Shown: positions 35,458 through 45,007 of the stretch, piece by piece
How the letters are laid out: each line of letters starts with the position of its first letter
Position numbering within the stretch: the first letter of the stretch is position 1
Source: Eubacterium_U album
GTDB taxonomy: Bacteria > Bacillota > Clostridia > Lachnospirales > Lachnospiraceae
Direction of reading: 5' to 3'
Length of the DNA: 63,940 nucleotides
Assembly (NCBI RefSeq): GCF_025336545.1
Contig: NZ_JAODBU010000010.1
Coordinates: 1-63,940, forward strand
Translations under genes and position numbers: made by a program
The notes under the pieces: generated by a model
What the model was told of the DNA's origin: nothing
What the model saw: the letters and a program-made list of their open reading frames with translations, nothing else
The model's database searches: none

Positions 35458-37952
35458 TAATTTACACCTCCTTCAATTACTGCTGCACTCTGGGCAGGAA
35501 CTGATTCACCGTTTATTGTTACTTCTTCATCTGTATAGTTGATGATTACTGTCTTTTCTCCATCATTTGATGTGTACTCATTAGCAATTACACCATCATC
35601 TAATACTTTTCTTCCAATCCATTCGCATCCCTTAACCTTTGATAACACATCATTTACTGTTGTGTAAATTGTATTAATCAAATCTTCATACTGATCGAAC
35701 TCTGTTGAGTAGTAATCACACGATGTTGTTGATGCAAGTAAGTATGAAGGCTTCTGTGTTAACACGAATGAAGGTGAAATATTATAATCAATCATCTTCA
35801 ACATGTCAGCCTGTGAATAGAATGAGAAGTTTGAATATGGTGCGTATACTTCCATTGTTCCATTTAATACCATCTGTAAGAAAGGAACTGAATCAGTTTC
35901 ATATACATACTGAGATGTTCCTACAGGTGACTGTAAGTAACGGTCTGTATATTTCCATAAGTACTGATTTGGGCTATCCATATTAACTGTTGCCCCATTC
36001 TTCTTAATTTTTTCAAATGCTTTTTCATATAAGTTAATTGCCTGTGTAACAGTTGTTGTAGGTCCTGTACTGCTATGTGAGCTTAATAATGTATTTGAAA
36101 TACCTTTAACTGTTATTGAATTATTGTAATCACTAATTCTTTCGTATAAACTTGTCAACCAGTTTGCTGACTTTGTAGGTAATGCAAAACTAAAGTCAGT
36201 TACAGGTGAGTTTTCAGGCAATACTTTTGATTTATCTACTGTTAAATACTGAGTATTTAAATGCTTAGCTGCATTTCCATAGTAGTTAATCATCTTACTG
36301 TTAATTGATACGAAATCTCTTGAGAATGAAATATCAATTCCCTTCTCGCTAAATTCTTTCATAAGATCTTTGAATTTGCCTTTTTTACCAATGTCCTTTG
36401 AGAACTTCCAATCACTTGGCTTTGCTAATGTTTCACCATTTTTCTGCCATCCCATAAGACCTGAATTAATATTTGTTATTCCATCTCCAATTAACTTATC
36501 TAAAATTTTCTTAACATCATCTGTTGTTGTTACGGCAACTTCCTGTGTTCCAAATACACCTTTTTTAGAATCTGACATTAAGAAATCAATTCTCATTGGG
36601 ATATCTCCCTCTTCATCTTCCTTAACTGTCAATATTCCTTCTTCGATAAGATGTTCTCTGTATGCTTTTGCCATTCCTGTATAATCAGCTGCAGGTTCGC
36701 CGTTACTTCCATCTCCGTAAAGGAAATCGTATGTCATATCAATATCAAATTCATTTGCCTTATCCTGAGTCTTACGATAAGCATCACCTGCCTGGTTTGT
36801 AACCTGGTAGAATTCTGTATTGTAAGAGAATTTAGGATATGCATATGTATATCTGATTTTATTCTTGTCCGTAGATGATGGAGTTGCAATAATTGTCATA
36901 AATTCATCGCCACTATCTGCATATGCAACAAACGCTGACTGAGTTCCATCACCTTGTGAAACGCCAAATACAGGCATTACCGGATCTTCAAGTGGAACTG
37001 AATCATCAAGTGCACTGTAGTAATACATATAACTTGATAAATCACTTCCATAAACATCTCCTGTGTAATCACTGAACTTTGATGTATTTTCTGCGAATCT
37101 GATTAAACTTCCACTTCCATCAGGTACAAATACATAACCAGGTGTTAAATATTTTTTTTGAAGGTCTGTCCAATCTTTTTCTTTTTCATTATATACAGTT
37201 TGTACACCACCACTTGCTCCTAAGAAAGGAGTAATTGATATTGATGAAAGTTTCTTAATACCCTTACCTGAAATTCCATCGTAAGGAATATTGTAATTGA
37301 TGCTTCCGTCATCACCTAAAGTAATCATAACTTCAACACCAATTTCAGCTTTATCAAATACAGCATTTAATTTCCACTGTTTTCCATTAGAACCACTTAC
37401 TTCTTCAAGTGATGAATCACCATCTTTATCATCATATGATGCTGAAGCGTATGTAGTTGTTGTCATACTTTCTCCGCTTCCTTTGAAACATTCAATTGAA
37501 ATTAATGAATTAGCAATTCCAGTGTACTGTTCATTCATTGATTCTTCAATTGGAGTATTGGCAATTTCTCTAACCTGAACTTTAGTCATTTTCCATTTTT
37601 CTGCTAGTCTTTCAACTGTATAATGGCCTTCACCATTTACTGCATCTTTAGCATCTTCAACCTGCTTTTTAAACGGAACGTCTAAACCTGTTTTCCAGAC
37701 ATATCCTGTTGCCTTATCTTCAATAGCAAATATATCTCTGTCTTCTCTATAATAATATGCAACCTTATCAGACTCATATATTTTTTCAAAAGCTGAAGAA
37801 ACACTCATTGCTGACTTTGATCTTTCAGGTGCCTTTCTTGTATCTCTGTTTGTATTAAGATAGGAACCATTTACTGCAACTCCTGCTGAAAGGACTGTTA
37901 TGAGAGATGCTGATATTATTTTATTTATAACTTTTTTATTTACCTGTAACAT
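35457..37952 (-). CDS. DUF5696-family exported protein in the glucan transporter operon
   Basis: 831 aa. An N-terminal signal or anchor (INKIISASLITVLSAGVAV) is followed by a beta-rich region and a probable TIM-barrel part (YTGMAKAYREHLIEEG; FSRDFVSINSKM; NGATVNMDSPNQYLWKYTDRYL). From memory this matches the DUF5696 family found beside carbohydrate ABC transporters in Firmicutes; no activity is established. The barrel is reminiscent of glycosidases, but I cannot assign catalytic residues. Ribosome site AAAGGAG lies inside the end of the preceding NHL-Yip1 gene, which it overlaps by 17 bp; the next permease overlaps its stop. Both overlaps mark it as a stoichiometric part of the transport unit. 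Confidence 0.75.
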   Translation of the reverse strand: MLQVNKKVINKIISASLITVLSAGVAVNGSYLNTNRDTRKAPERSKSAMSVSSAFEKIYESDKVAYYYREDRDIFAIEDKATGYVWKTGLDVPFKKQVEDAKDAVNGEGHYTVERLAEKWKMTKVQVREIANTPIEESMNEQYTGIANSLISIECFKGSGESMTTTTYASASYDDKDGDSSLEEVSGSNGKQWKLNAVFDKAEIGVEVMITLGDDGSINYNIPYDGISGKGIKKLSSISITPFLGASGGVQTVYNEKEKDWTDLQKKYLTPGYVFVPDGSGSLIRFAENTSKFSDYTGDVYGSDLSSYMYYYSALDDSVPLEDPVMPVFGVSQGDGTQSAFVAYADSGDEFMTIIATPSSTDKNKIRYTYAYPKFSYNTEFYQVTNQAGDAYRKTQDKANEFDIDMTYDFLYGDGSNGEPAADYTGMAKAYREHLIEEGILTVKEDEEGDIPMRIDFLMSDSKKGVFGTQEVAVTTTDDVKKILDKLIGDGITNINSGLMGWQKNGETLAKPSDWKFSKDIGKKGKFKDLMKEFSEKGIDISFSRDFVSINSKMINYYGNAAKHLNTQYLTVDKSKVLPENSPVTDFSFALPTKSANWLTSLYERISDYNNSITVKGISNTLLSSHSSTGPTTTVTQAINLYEKAFEKIKKNGATVNMDSPNQYLWKYTDRYLQSPVGTSQYVYETDSVPFLQMVLNGTMEVYAPYSNFSFYSQADMLKMIDYNISPSFVLTQKPSYLLASTTSCDYYSTEFDQYEDLINTIYTTVNDVLSKVKGCEWIGRKVLDDGVIANEYTSNDGEKTVIINYTDEEVTINGESVPAQSAAVIEGGVN

Positions 37953-40008
37953 TTCTTATAATCTCCTTTCCTATTGTAATTAAGAAGCCTGATAACTGTT
38001 CCCACATGATAATTACGATAAGTACTACGATTGCTGCAATGAGCATAAATACAAATGTAATAATCAAACTTACTACTGTTTCTTTAAAACTGTAATCATG
38101 TACAGTTGATAATCCCTGGAATACCAGTACTAATGACCAGCCGATACCAACAATTAAGATTACTGTAAGAATGAATGCTTCATTATATGTCAAACCATAA
38201 GACATAACAATTACTGCTATCATTGATATTAAAGCAGGAATTGCACCATATGCAGGAATCATATAAACCTGCTTAAATGTTCCATCACCATCTGTAATTG
38301 ATGTAACAAGATAGTTACAAATAACAAATAAAATTACGATTGCGAAGAAACCGATTACTACTGCGCTGATATCCATATCTTCAATATCTGTGTACTGATA
38401 AATAAATCCTTTGCTTGTCTTATAAATCATATAAACAATAAAGAATACTATGTATATAATACTTGCAGCGATAACTGAACCATTCTTTCCTACACGGATA
38501 TCATAATATCTGTCAATTGGGTGTTTACATATCTTAAATGCATATCCTAACTCTCCAATTACAGGCACTTCTTTTAACTTCTTACCGAGGGCTCTCTTTT
38601 TCTTCTTTAATACTTTCTTTCTGTCAATTAAAACAATCAATACTTTTACAACAATAAGAATAAAGATGATAAGCATTACCCACCATAAATTGTTCTGAAT
38701 TACTTCATTACGAACTTCCCAGAATGCATTTGAATAATCGTTTCTGTTTCCGGCAATTTCAAAATGTTCCATTGCGTCTGAATATTCTTCTGCATTGTAA
38801 TATGCTTTACCTACACCATTGTGTGCAAGTACTGACATCTGGTTTAATCGAAGAACTGTTGACCAGTCTTCAAGTGATGCTGCATATTCACCATTTTCAT
38901 ATTCATCTAAGGCTTTATAAATTGTCTTAGCATAATCTGTTGGAATAAATGACTGTAAATATCCTTTATCTCCATCTGCTGTCCAAATATTATTATTATT
39001 ATCTGTAGCAATTGTTGTAAGTGATGAGAATAAACCTGAAATATCAAGGTTCTTTACATTTGCGCCAAAATCAAAAATCAATTCTCCTGATTTTGTGTAA
39101 ACTGTAATATATCCTGTAGTATCACTTGCATAAATTATTCCTCTGTCATCAACTGAAACATCTGTCAAACTTGCATGTGCCGCAACAGCGTTTTGGAACA
39201 TGTTTCCACCGTTTGTACTATGTTTCTTTAATAAGTCATCACCTTTTCCCATACTTGTTGTATAAACAGTACCTGTCTCATCAACATAAATATTAGAAAA
39301 TGTAGGTGGTGCTGTGTTTAACAGTGCAGATTTTTCTTCCTGCTCTTTTGTATAAATAGCTTTCAAGAATGCCTGCTGTGGTGTCAATCTTGTTTTATTT
39401 GATGTAAAATATCCAAGAAATTCACCTGTATAACTCAACTGAATTATACCTGTATTAACACCTTCTGACACGATAAAGATGTTTCCACCTTTATCAACTG
39501 CCACTTTACTTGGTTCGTAGTTTGTGTCACCAAATATTGGCGCTGTTGGAGTTTCAAATGCTGTTACGTAATTGTAATTTGAATCAAATTTGAAAACAGC
39601 TTTTTCTCCGCCATCAGCAACATAAAGTGTTCCATCATCTGTACGGAATATACCCTTAGGAGTTGTAAATCCTTTGAAATCTGTTCCCTTGTAAATATCA
39701 TCATCACCTGAGATTATATGTAAAACCTTCTCTGAATTTAAATCGTATATTACAATTCTTGTATTTCCTGTATCGCAGATGTACATAATATTGTTTTCAT
39801 CAATTATTATGTCTGAAGGATTTTTCAATCCTAAATTAGTAATTGTTCTATCTGGCAAGTAAGCATCCTGTGTTCTTACACGCTCATTGTTATCATCCAA
39901 AGTGTATGTATAACTTGTAGCCTGGGATGCACTAACCGGAAGAACTGTCATTATCATCATCATTAATGCCATTATAAACACTAATGGTTTCTTCATATTT
40001 CTCTTCAT
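37936..40008 (-). CDS. NHL-propeller / TPR / Yip1-domain membrane fusion protein
   Basis: 690 aa. Signal peptide (about 1-28), then NHL-type beta-propeller repeats (about 40-345): NPSDIIIDENNIMYICDTGN, TPKGIFRTDDGTLYVADGG, NEPSKVAVDKGG-like units. A TPR-like pair follows (360-420: GEYAASLEDWSTVLRLN, LAHNGVGKAYYNAEEY). One helix (about 440-462) leads to a cytoplasmic basic stretch and a Yip1-type integral membrane domain (about 495-685). The propeller and TPR should lie outside and the Yip1 part in the membrane. ATG 40008 has AAGGAGG. It sits between the first permease pair and DUF5696. Role unknown; a glycan sensor or transporter assembly factor is a guess. Confidence 0.8.
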   Translation of the reverse strand: MKRNMKKPLVFIMALMMMIMTVLPVSASQATSYTYTLDDNNERVRTQDAYLPDRTITNLGLKNPSDIIIDENNIMYICDTGNTRIVIYDLNSEKVLHIISGDDDIYKGTDFKGFTTPKGIFRTDDGTLYVADGGEKAVFKFDSNYNYVTAFETPTAPIFGDTNYEPSKVAVDKGGNIFIVSEGVNTGIIQLSYTGEFLGYFTSNKTRLTPQQAFLKAIYTKEQEEKSALLNTAPPTFSNIYVDETGTVYTTSMGKGDDLLKKHSTNGGNMFQNAVAAHASLTDVSVDDRGIIYASDTTGYITVYTKSGELIFDFGANVKNLDISGLFSSLTTIATDNNNNIWTADGDKGYLQSFIPTDYAKTIYKALDEYENGEYAASLEDWSTVLRLNQMSVLAHNGVGKAYYNAEEYSDAMEHFEIAGNRNDYSNAFWEVRNEVIQNNLWWVMLIIFILIVVKVLIVLIDRKKVLKKKKRALGKKLKEVPVIGELGYAFKICKHPIDRYYDIRVGKNGSVIAASIIYIVFFIVYMIYKTSKGFIYQYTDIEDMDISAVVIGFFAIVILFVICNYLVTSITDGDGTFKQVYMIPAYGAIPALISMIAVIVMSYGLTYNEAFILTVILIVGIGWSLVLVFQGLSTVHDYSFKETVVSLIITFVFMLIAAIVVLIVIIMWEQLSGFLITIGKEIIRNVTGK

Positions 40009-40021
40009 CTTCCGGTCCTCC

Positions 40022-40891
40022 TTACTTAATACCTGAATGGCTCATAGTGTTCATAACCTGAGACTGCATACAGATAAAGATAATCAGGTTAGGTACAAAC
40101 AATATCATCGAAGCTGCTGCTGAAATACCAGCTGCTGCAACTACGTTATTAACACTGATAGAGTTTACATAGTAGTTTAATGTTCTCAATGTTTCATTTG
40201 TAATGTAGTTGTTTGATGATTCTACGTTATTCCATACTGCCTGGAATGTAAGCACAATAGATGTTGCTAACGCAGGTCTTGTCAATGGAATAATAACTTT
40301 TCTTAAAATAGTAATATCTCCTGCGCCATCAACTACGGCTGCTTCTATTAAAGCATCAGGTATACCATCAACGAACTGCTTAACTAAGAACAAACCTACC
40401 GGCATTGCAATCAAAGGCAAAATATGTGCAAGCCATGTATTGTAAATTCCTAATTTAACAATAATAATAAATCTTGGAATGGCAACAGCTGTCATTACGA
40501 ACATAAGGGCTGCCTGGTTGATTTCCCATAAAGCACCTTTAATCTTAAATTTCTTTTTTGAGAATACATATGCTGCCATTATTGTAATAATTACATTCAA
40601 GATTACTGTAAGAACTGTTACAATAAGTGAGTTCAAAAAGTATCTTGACATTGGAATACCTGTAGCTCCTGCTAAGTTAAACAGATTCTTAAAGTTATCC
40701 AATGTTGGATTGTGAACAAAAATTGTTGGTGGGAATCTAAACAATTCACCTAAAGGCTTAAACGCCTGACATATTATAAAAATTACAGGGAGTATCATAA
40801 ATATTGACAATGGAAATGCAATAATGTGGAATTTTATTTGCCCTGTTGAAAATCTTGTTGGGTTAATTCTATTACCTTGAAAATTTGCCAT
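40022..40891 (-). CDS. Sugar ABC transporter permease (MalG/CUT1 type)
   Basis: 289 aa, six helices, EAA loop at IPDALIEAAVVDGAGDITILRKVI. Ribosome site GGGAGGAG. It forms a pair with the permease at 40909 (17-bp gap) and lies directly below the CBM-fused binding protein, its most likely partner. Confidence 0.9.
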   Translation of the reverse strand: MANFQGNRINPTRFSTGQIKFHIIAFPLSIFMILPVIFIICQAFKPLGELFRFPPTIFVHNPTLDNFKNLFNLAGATGIPMSRYFLNSLIVTVLTVILNVIITIMAAYVFSKKKFKIKGALWEINQAALMFVMTAVAIPRFIIIVKLGIYNTWLAHILPLIAMPVGLFLVKQFVDGIPDALIEAAVVDGAGDITILRKVIIPLTRPALATSIVLTFQAVWNNVESSNNYITNETLRTLNYYVNSISVNNVVAAAGISAAASMILFVPNLIIFICMQSQVMNTMSHSGIK

Positions 40892-40908
40892 TCTATTTCT
40901 CCTCCCTT

Positions 40909-41838
40909 TTAAAATTCATCTTTTTCAGTAAACAACTTATTTGCTACCTGGCTACAAATCCATACTAAAGCAAGTAATGCTACTGAGATTGCAGCTGCAT
41001 AACCCATTTCATAACGTAAGAATGCATAATCATCAATATGGTTAGCAATTAACTGTCCTGAATAATCCGGTGTTGGGTTGGCACCTGCTAAAGCAACACC
41101 AATCCATCCCATGTTAAACGCATTTACAATCGCCATAACCGCACCGAATAACATCTGTGGTTTCATTGATGGGACTGTAATGTAAATGATTTCCTGTGCT
41201 CTGTTCTTTATACCATCCACATAAGCTGCTTCGTATAATTCCTGATCGATATTTAAAATACCTGAAAGCATTGATAAGAATCCAATACCCATTGATGACC
41301 ATAATGATACGAAAATCATAATCGGCATAAAGTAATCTGATGAAATCAACCATTGAATTGGCTGATCAATTATTCCAAATTTCTGCAAATATGCATTAGC
41401 TAAACCCGTCTGATCACCAGAGAAGATTGTCTTCCAAATTACTGTAATCAAAACCTGACCTACCATTGAAGGTGTGTACATAGCCAAAGCATATACTGTT
41501 CTGATTCTTGGTGTTACCTGAGCAAGTAACCAAGCCATTAAGAAAGATAATATATATCCTCCAATACCTACTACAATAGCGTACAATACAGTATTAGGTA
41601 ATACATACTTCATAAATACTTCATCACCCGTGAGCAATGTTATATAGTTATGTAATCCCGCAAACTTTGGAGTGTTAATTACATCAAAATATGTAAATGA
41701 CAATCCCATAGCTATTATAATAGGAAGTAAAATAAATGTTATAAATAAAAGTGCATATGGAAGGAAAAGTAAAAAGATTTTAAATCCTTCGCCAGATGCG
41801 TGTTTTTTATGATTGCGCTCTGCTATTGTTTTAGCCAT
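40909..41838 (-). CDS. Sugar ABC transporter permease (MalF/CUT1 type)
   Basis: 309 aa, six helices, EAA loop at NIDQELYEAAYVDGIKNRAQEI. The ribosome site GGAGGAG is formed by the last codons of the binding-protein gene, 3 bp away. Together with the 40022 product it makes the first of two permease pairs in the operon. Confidence 0.9.
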   Translation of the reverse strand: MAKTIAERNHKKHASGEGFKIFLLFLPYALLFITFILLPIIIAMGLSFTYFDVINTPKFAGLHNYITLLTGDEVFMKYVLPNTVLYAIVVGIGGYILSFLMAWLLAQVTPRIRTVYALAMYTPSMVGQVLITVIWKTIFSGDQTGLANAYLQKFGIIDQPIQWLISSDYFMPIMIFVSLWSSMGIGFLSMLSGILNIDQELYEAAYVDGIKNRAQEIIYITVPSMKPQMLFGAVMAIVNAFNMGWIGVALAGANPTPDYSGQLIANHIDDYAFLRYEMGYAAAISVALLALVWICSQVANKLFTEKDEF

Positions 41839-41841
41839 CTT

Positions 41842-44800
41842 TTACTCCTCCTTTTCCGGTGCTGCCGCATCCTGATTTTCTTTAATCCAATCATAACCCT
41901 GAAGTTTGAATTTCTTAACCATCACTTCATCTTCATCGTAGTATCCAAGTTCCTGCATCTTACGAATAATTTCTCTGTTTACATCAACCTTTGCTTCATC
42001 GACTGCAACCTGTGCCGCTGTTCCATCGAATACCATTGTTGTCCATATATTTGAAATTGTTCTTTCAAGTAAGTACTGACCCGGTGTTCTTGTTACATCA
42101 GTTACATAATTCATCTGATTTAAAATAACCTGCTTATCAGCTTCATCCATCGGGTTAGCTTTTAAAGCTTCAATATTTGCTGAAAGCCAGAAATATGTCT
42201 TACCGTATGTAGAACGAAGTGTGTTTGTATATTCAACCTGAACATCCTGACTTGTCCACCATTTAAGGAATTTCCAAGCCTGTTCCTTCTTATTAGACGA
42301 TTTAAATATAGAAGCGCCTGAACCATTTGCTACGAATGTTCTGTCTACATATTCATTTCCATTTTCATCAGTTCTCTTTGTTCCGATATATGGAGCAATA
42401 TCCCACTGTCCTTCTAATTCCTGTGCACCATTGTTAATCAATGTGTAATCTTCCATACCAATAATACCAATTGGCAATGTAGAATATCTAAATGAATTAA
42501 AGAAGTTCTGTACTGATGTATCAAGTGAGTATTTTGTAAATAAATCGCCCAATACCTGTAAACCTTTAACTGATTCTTTTGTATCAATACCTGTTGTTAC
42601 AATTCCATCTTCATTCTGCTTGTAAAGCTGTCCGCCATTCTGAAGAATCATTGGAGCTGTCTGATAGAACCACTTGTAACCTGTTGTACCAAGAGAAATA
42701 TTATGATAGAAATTCATACCATATCTCTGAAGTGTAGGTAATATTTCAATTAAGTCATCCCATGTATCAGGAACCTGAATTCCTAAGTTGTCAAATATAT
42801 CTGTTCTATATGCAATAACGTTGAAATCTGTTCTTTCAGGAATAGCATAAACTCCTTCATTATATACATATGAAACAAAACTTCCTGTTGGGAATCTCTT
42901 TGATACTGACCAGAAGTCATCAAACTGTGTCATATCGTATAAAGCCCCACGGCTTGATAAATCAAAAGGTACATAAGAGGCAAGTCCTAATACCATATCA
43001 GGTGTCTTATCAGCTGCAATAGCCAATGTAAGTTTATTTACATCAGGCATTGTTGCAATCTTAACTTTAATTCCTGTCTGTGGTGTGAACTGTGTATCTG
43101 CCATCTTCTGAAGTAAATCTACGTGAGTAATAGCACCGTTGTACCAAATCGTAAGTACGTCGTCTCCTGCCTGTTCAATATCTGTAGAATACTTAGATGA
43201 AGTAAATGTATTCATCAATGACTTTATTCCAACCCAGAGTGATCCACCAACTGAAGAGTTATTTGCTCCTAACTGGCTCTTATCACCATAAACATAAATT
43301 CTATCAAGTGTAATGCTGTTAGCTACAACTTCTGTTGTAAAGTTACTCATTGATTTTAATATTGAGTTTTCAGCTCCGGTTAAATCAGTTTTATGTAAAG
43401 CAATTTCATCCGGATATTTTGAAATATTCTTGATGAAAACTTCTGCCTGATCTAAATAAGTAAGAACTGCACCATCATTACCACCATCTGAATAATCCTG
43501 AAGCAAAAATCTTATATGCTGAATTAATGTTTCGTACGCATCAAGATAATCCTTAATCTCAGGAATGTATTTAGTCATTTTCCATTTTCTGTTTTTATCA
43601 ATATTTGTACCTGTAATCTTTGTGATTTCAAGTTCAAAATCTGTCAAATGCTGCTCAATAAGTAAAGCATCTCTATACGCTTCCATAACAGGCTGGTTTT
43701 CCTGTTTAATCGTAATTGTATGTTCACCTTCTGTTAAATAGATTTCATAAGGAGTTCCTTCTTCATCAGCGAGTGTAAGGTTGTCCCAACCTGATGCTAC
43801 ATATGGAAACTGATAATTTTCTAATTCAGTAAATGGGACTTTTCCATCTATTTTAATTGTTTCAAAAGAACTGAATTCTTTCTTTTCATTTTTATAATGG
43901 AAGGCCAAGTTATAATTTCCTGTCTTTGGAGCATTAAATTTATATGTAATTTCCGCTCCGGCTTCTGACCATCCTAATGTATTTAATTTTTCATAATCGA
44001 TGTTAAATCTTGTAAGTGATGAATTTGTGCTTGTTCCATAAATAGCACTTGTTGTATTTTTTGTATCATAATATACTGCGTCAATCTGAACATCTTCATC
44101 TGAGATATGTTTTTCATTGCTATGACTCTTAGCATAATCTTCGTATGAATCTGTGTCATCTTCTGCAGCTGCAGCAACTAAATTTCCAACTGCCAAGCCG
44201 CCTGATGAAACATTTTCGATTTCGATTGTATTTACGCCTTCTTCTAAATAGAAGCATAAAGGAGTTGTTGATGTATATGTATTATTATAAAGAGGAGATT
44301 CTAAATTCCAGTCTTTAACAACTTCCTGGCTTGGAGCCATTTCATCATTGTGACTGTCTAACGGAAATGTTTTAACTCCATCTTTATCAACTTCAACATC
44401 TTTATCTTTCCATGTAAGCGGTAAACTTATTGTATTCATTTCATTATACTTCTGTTCACCATCAATTTTAACGCTTACTGTGTAATTAGACATTGTGCTT
44501 CCTACTGAAGTGTAATCCAAATACAAATAGTACAATCCGCTCTTTTCAACTGAAATGTCATATTGAGCTACATCCTGATAATCTAATTCTTTCATCGGAT
44601 TACTATTTTCTTTAACTTCTTCAGAAACATTTTCATTGTTTTTGTTCTGCTGATAATATTCTTCAGTTGATATTCCACCATTTACTGATGCAATATGTTT
44701 TCCTTCGCCTGTACTCAGAGAACTGTCAGCAATGAAATCTGTGTAATACTTTTCTGGTTGTGTGCCATCTTCTACATATGCATTGTTTAAAGTATCAAAC

Positions 44801-44931
44801 GCCTTTTGTACTTCAGTAGCACTTGGATCTTTAACATATGTACCGGAGTTGCCAAACGCAAACTTATATGCAAATATCGCTGCAACAATGACACATACAG
44901 CAACCAATCCGCTAATAATCTTTTTTTTCAT
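41842..44931 (-). CDS. Membrane-anchored solute-binding protein fused to two CBM-like domains
   Basis: 1029 aa from ATG 44931 (AAAGGACAACA); the open frame to 45000 has no ribosome site. An N-terminal helix (IISGLVAVCVIVAAIFAYKF) without a good lipobox suggests a membrane anchor. Two beta-sandwich segments resemble CBM6/35-type folds (about 115-265, SGLYYLYLDYTSVG; 315-430, TGNYNLAFHYKNEKKEFS). A helical region (430-590) follows, then a family-1 extracellular solute-binding domain (about 610-990; VLTIWYNGAITHVDLLQKMA, PDTWDDLIEILPTLQRYG). Normal binding proteins are about 430 aa. The fusion could dock the transporter onto the polymer. It precedes its permease pair. Confidence 0.85.
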   Translation of the reverse strand: MKKKIISGLVAVCVIVAAIFAYKFAFGNSGTYVKDPSATEVQKAFDTLNNAYVEDGTQPEKYYTDFIADSSLSTGEGKHIASVNGGISTEEYYQQNKNNENVSEEVKENSNPMKELDYQDVAQYDISVEKSGLYYLYLDYTSVGSTMSNYTVSVKIDGEQKYNEMNTISLPLTWKDKDVEVDKDGVKTFPLDSHNDEMAPSQEVVKDWNLESPLYNNTYTSTTPLCFYLEEGVNTIEIENVSSGGLAVGNLVAAAAEDDTDSYEDYAKSHSNEKHISDEDVQIDAVYYDTKNTTSAIYGTSTNSSLTRFNIDYEKLNTLGWSEAGAEITYKFNAPKTGNYNLAFHYKNEKKEFSSFETIKIDGKVPFTELENYQFPYVASGWDNLTLADEEGTPYEIYLTEGEHTITIKQENQPVMEAYRDALLIEQHLTDFELEITKITGTNIDKNRKWKMTKYIPEIKDYLDAYETLIQHIRFLLQDYSDGGNDGAVLTYLDQAEVFIKNISKYPDEIALHKTDLTGAENSILKSMSNFTTEVVANSITLDRIYVYGDKSQLGANNSSVGGSLWVGIKSLMNTFTSSKYSTDIEQAGDDVLTIWYNGAITHVDLLQKMADTQFTPQTGIKVKIATMPDVNKLTLAIAADKTPDMVLGLASYVPFDLSSRGALYDMTQFDDFWSVSKRFPTGSFVSYVYNEGVYAIPERTDFNVIAYRTDIFDNLGIQVPDTWDDLIEILPTLQRYGMNFYHNISLGTTGYKWFYQTAPMILQNGGQLYKQNEDGIVTTGIDTKESVKGLQVLGDLFTKYSLDTSVQNFFNSFRYSTLPIGIIGMEDYTLINNGAQELEGQWDIAPYIGTKRTDENGNEYVDRTFVANGSGASIFKSSNKKEQAWKFLKWWTSQDVQVEYTNTLRSTYGKTYFWLSANIEALKANPMDEADKQVILNQMNYVTDVTRTPGQYLLERTISNIWTTMVFDGTAAQVAVDEAKVDVNREIIRKMQELGYYDEDEVMVKKFKLQGYDWIKENQDAAAPEKEE

Positions 44932-45007
44932 TGTTGTCCTTTCTTTCTTGTTACAAAAGCGGAACTGCCCAAGTGAGTAGTTCCGCAATGATGTTAACAA
45001 TCAGCTT

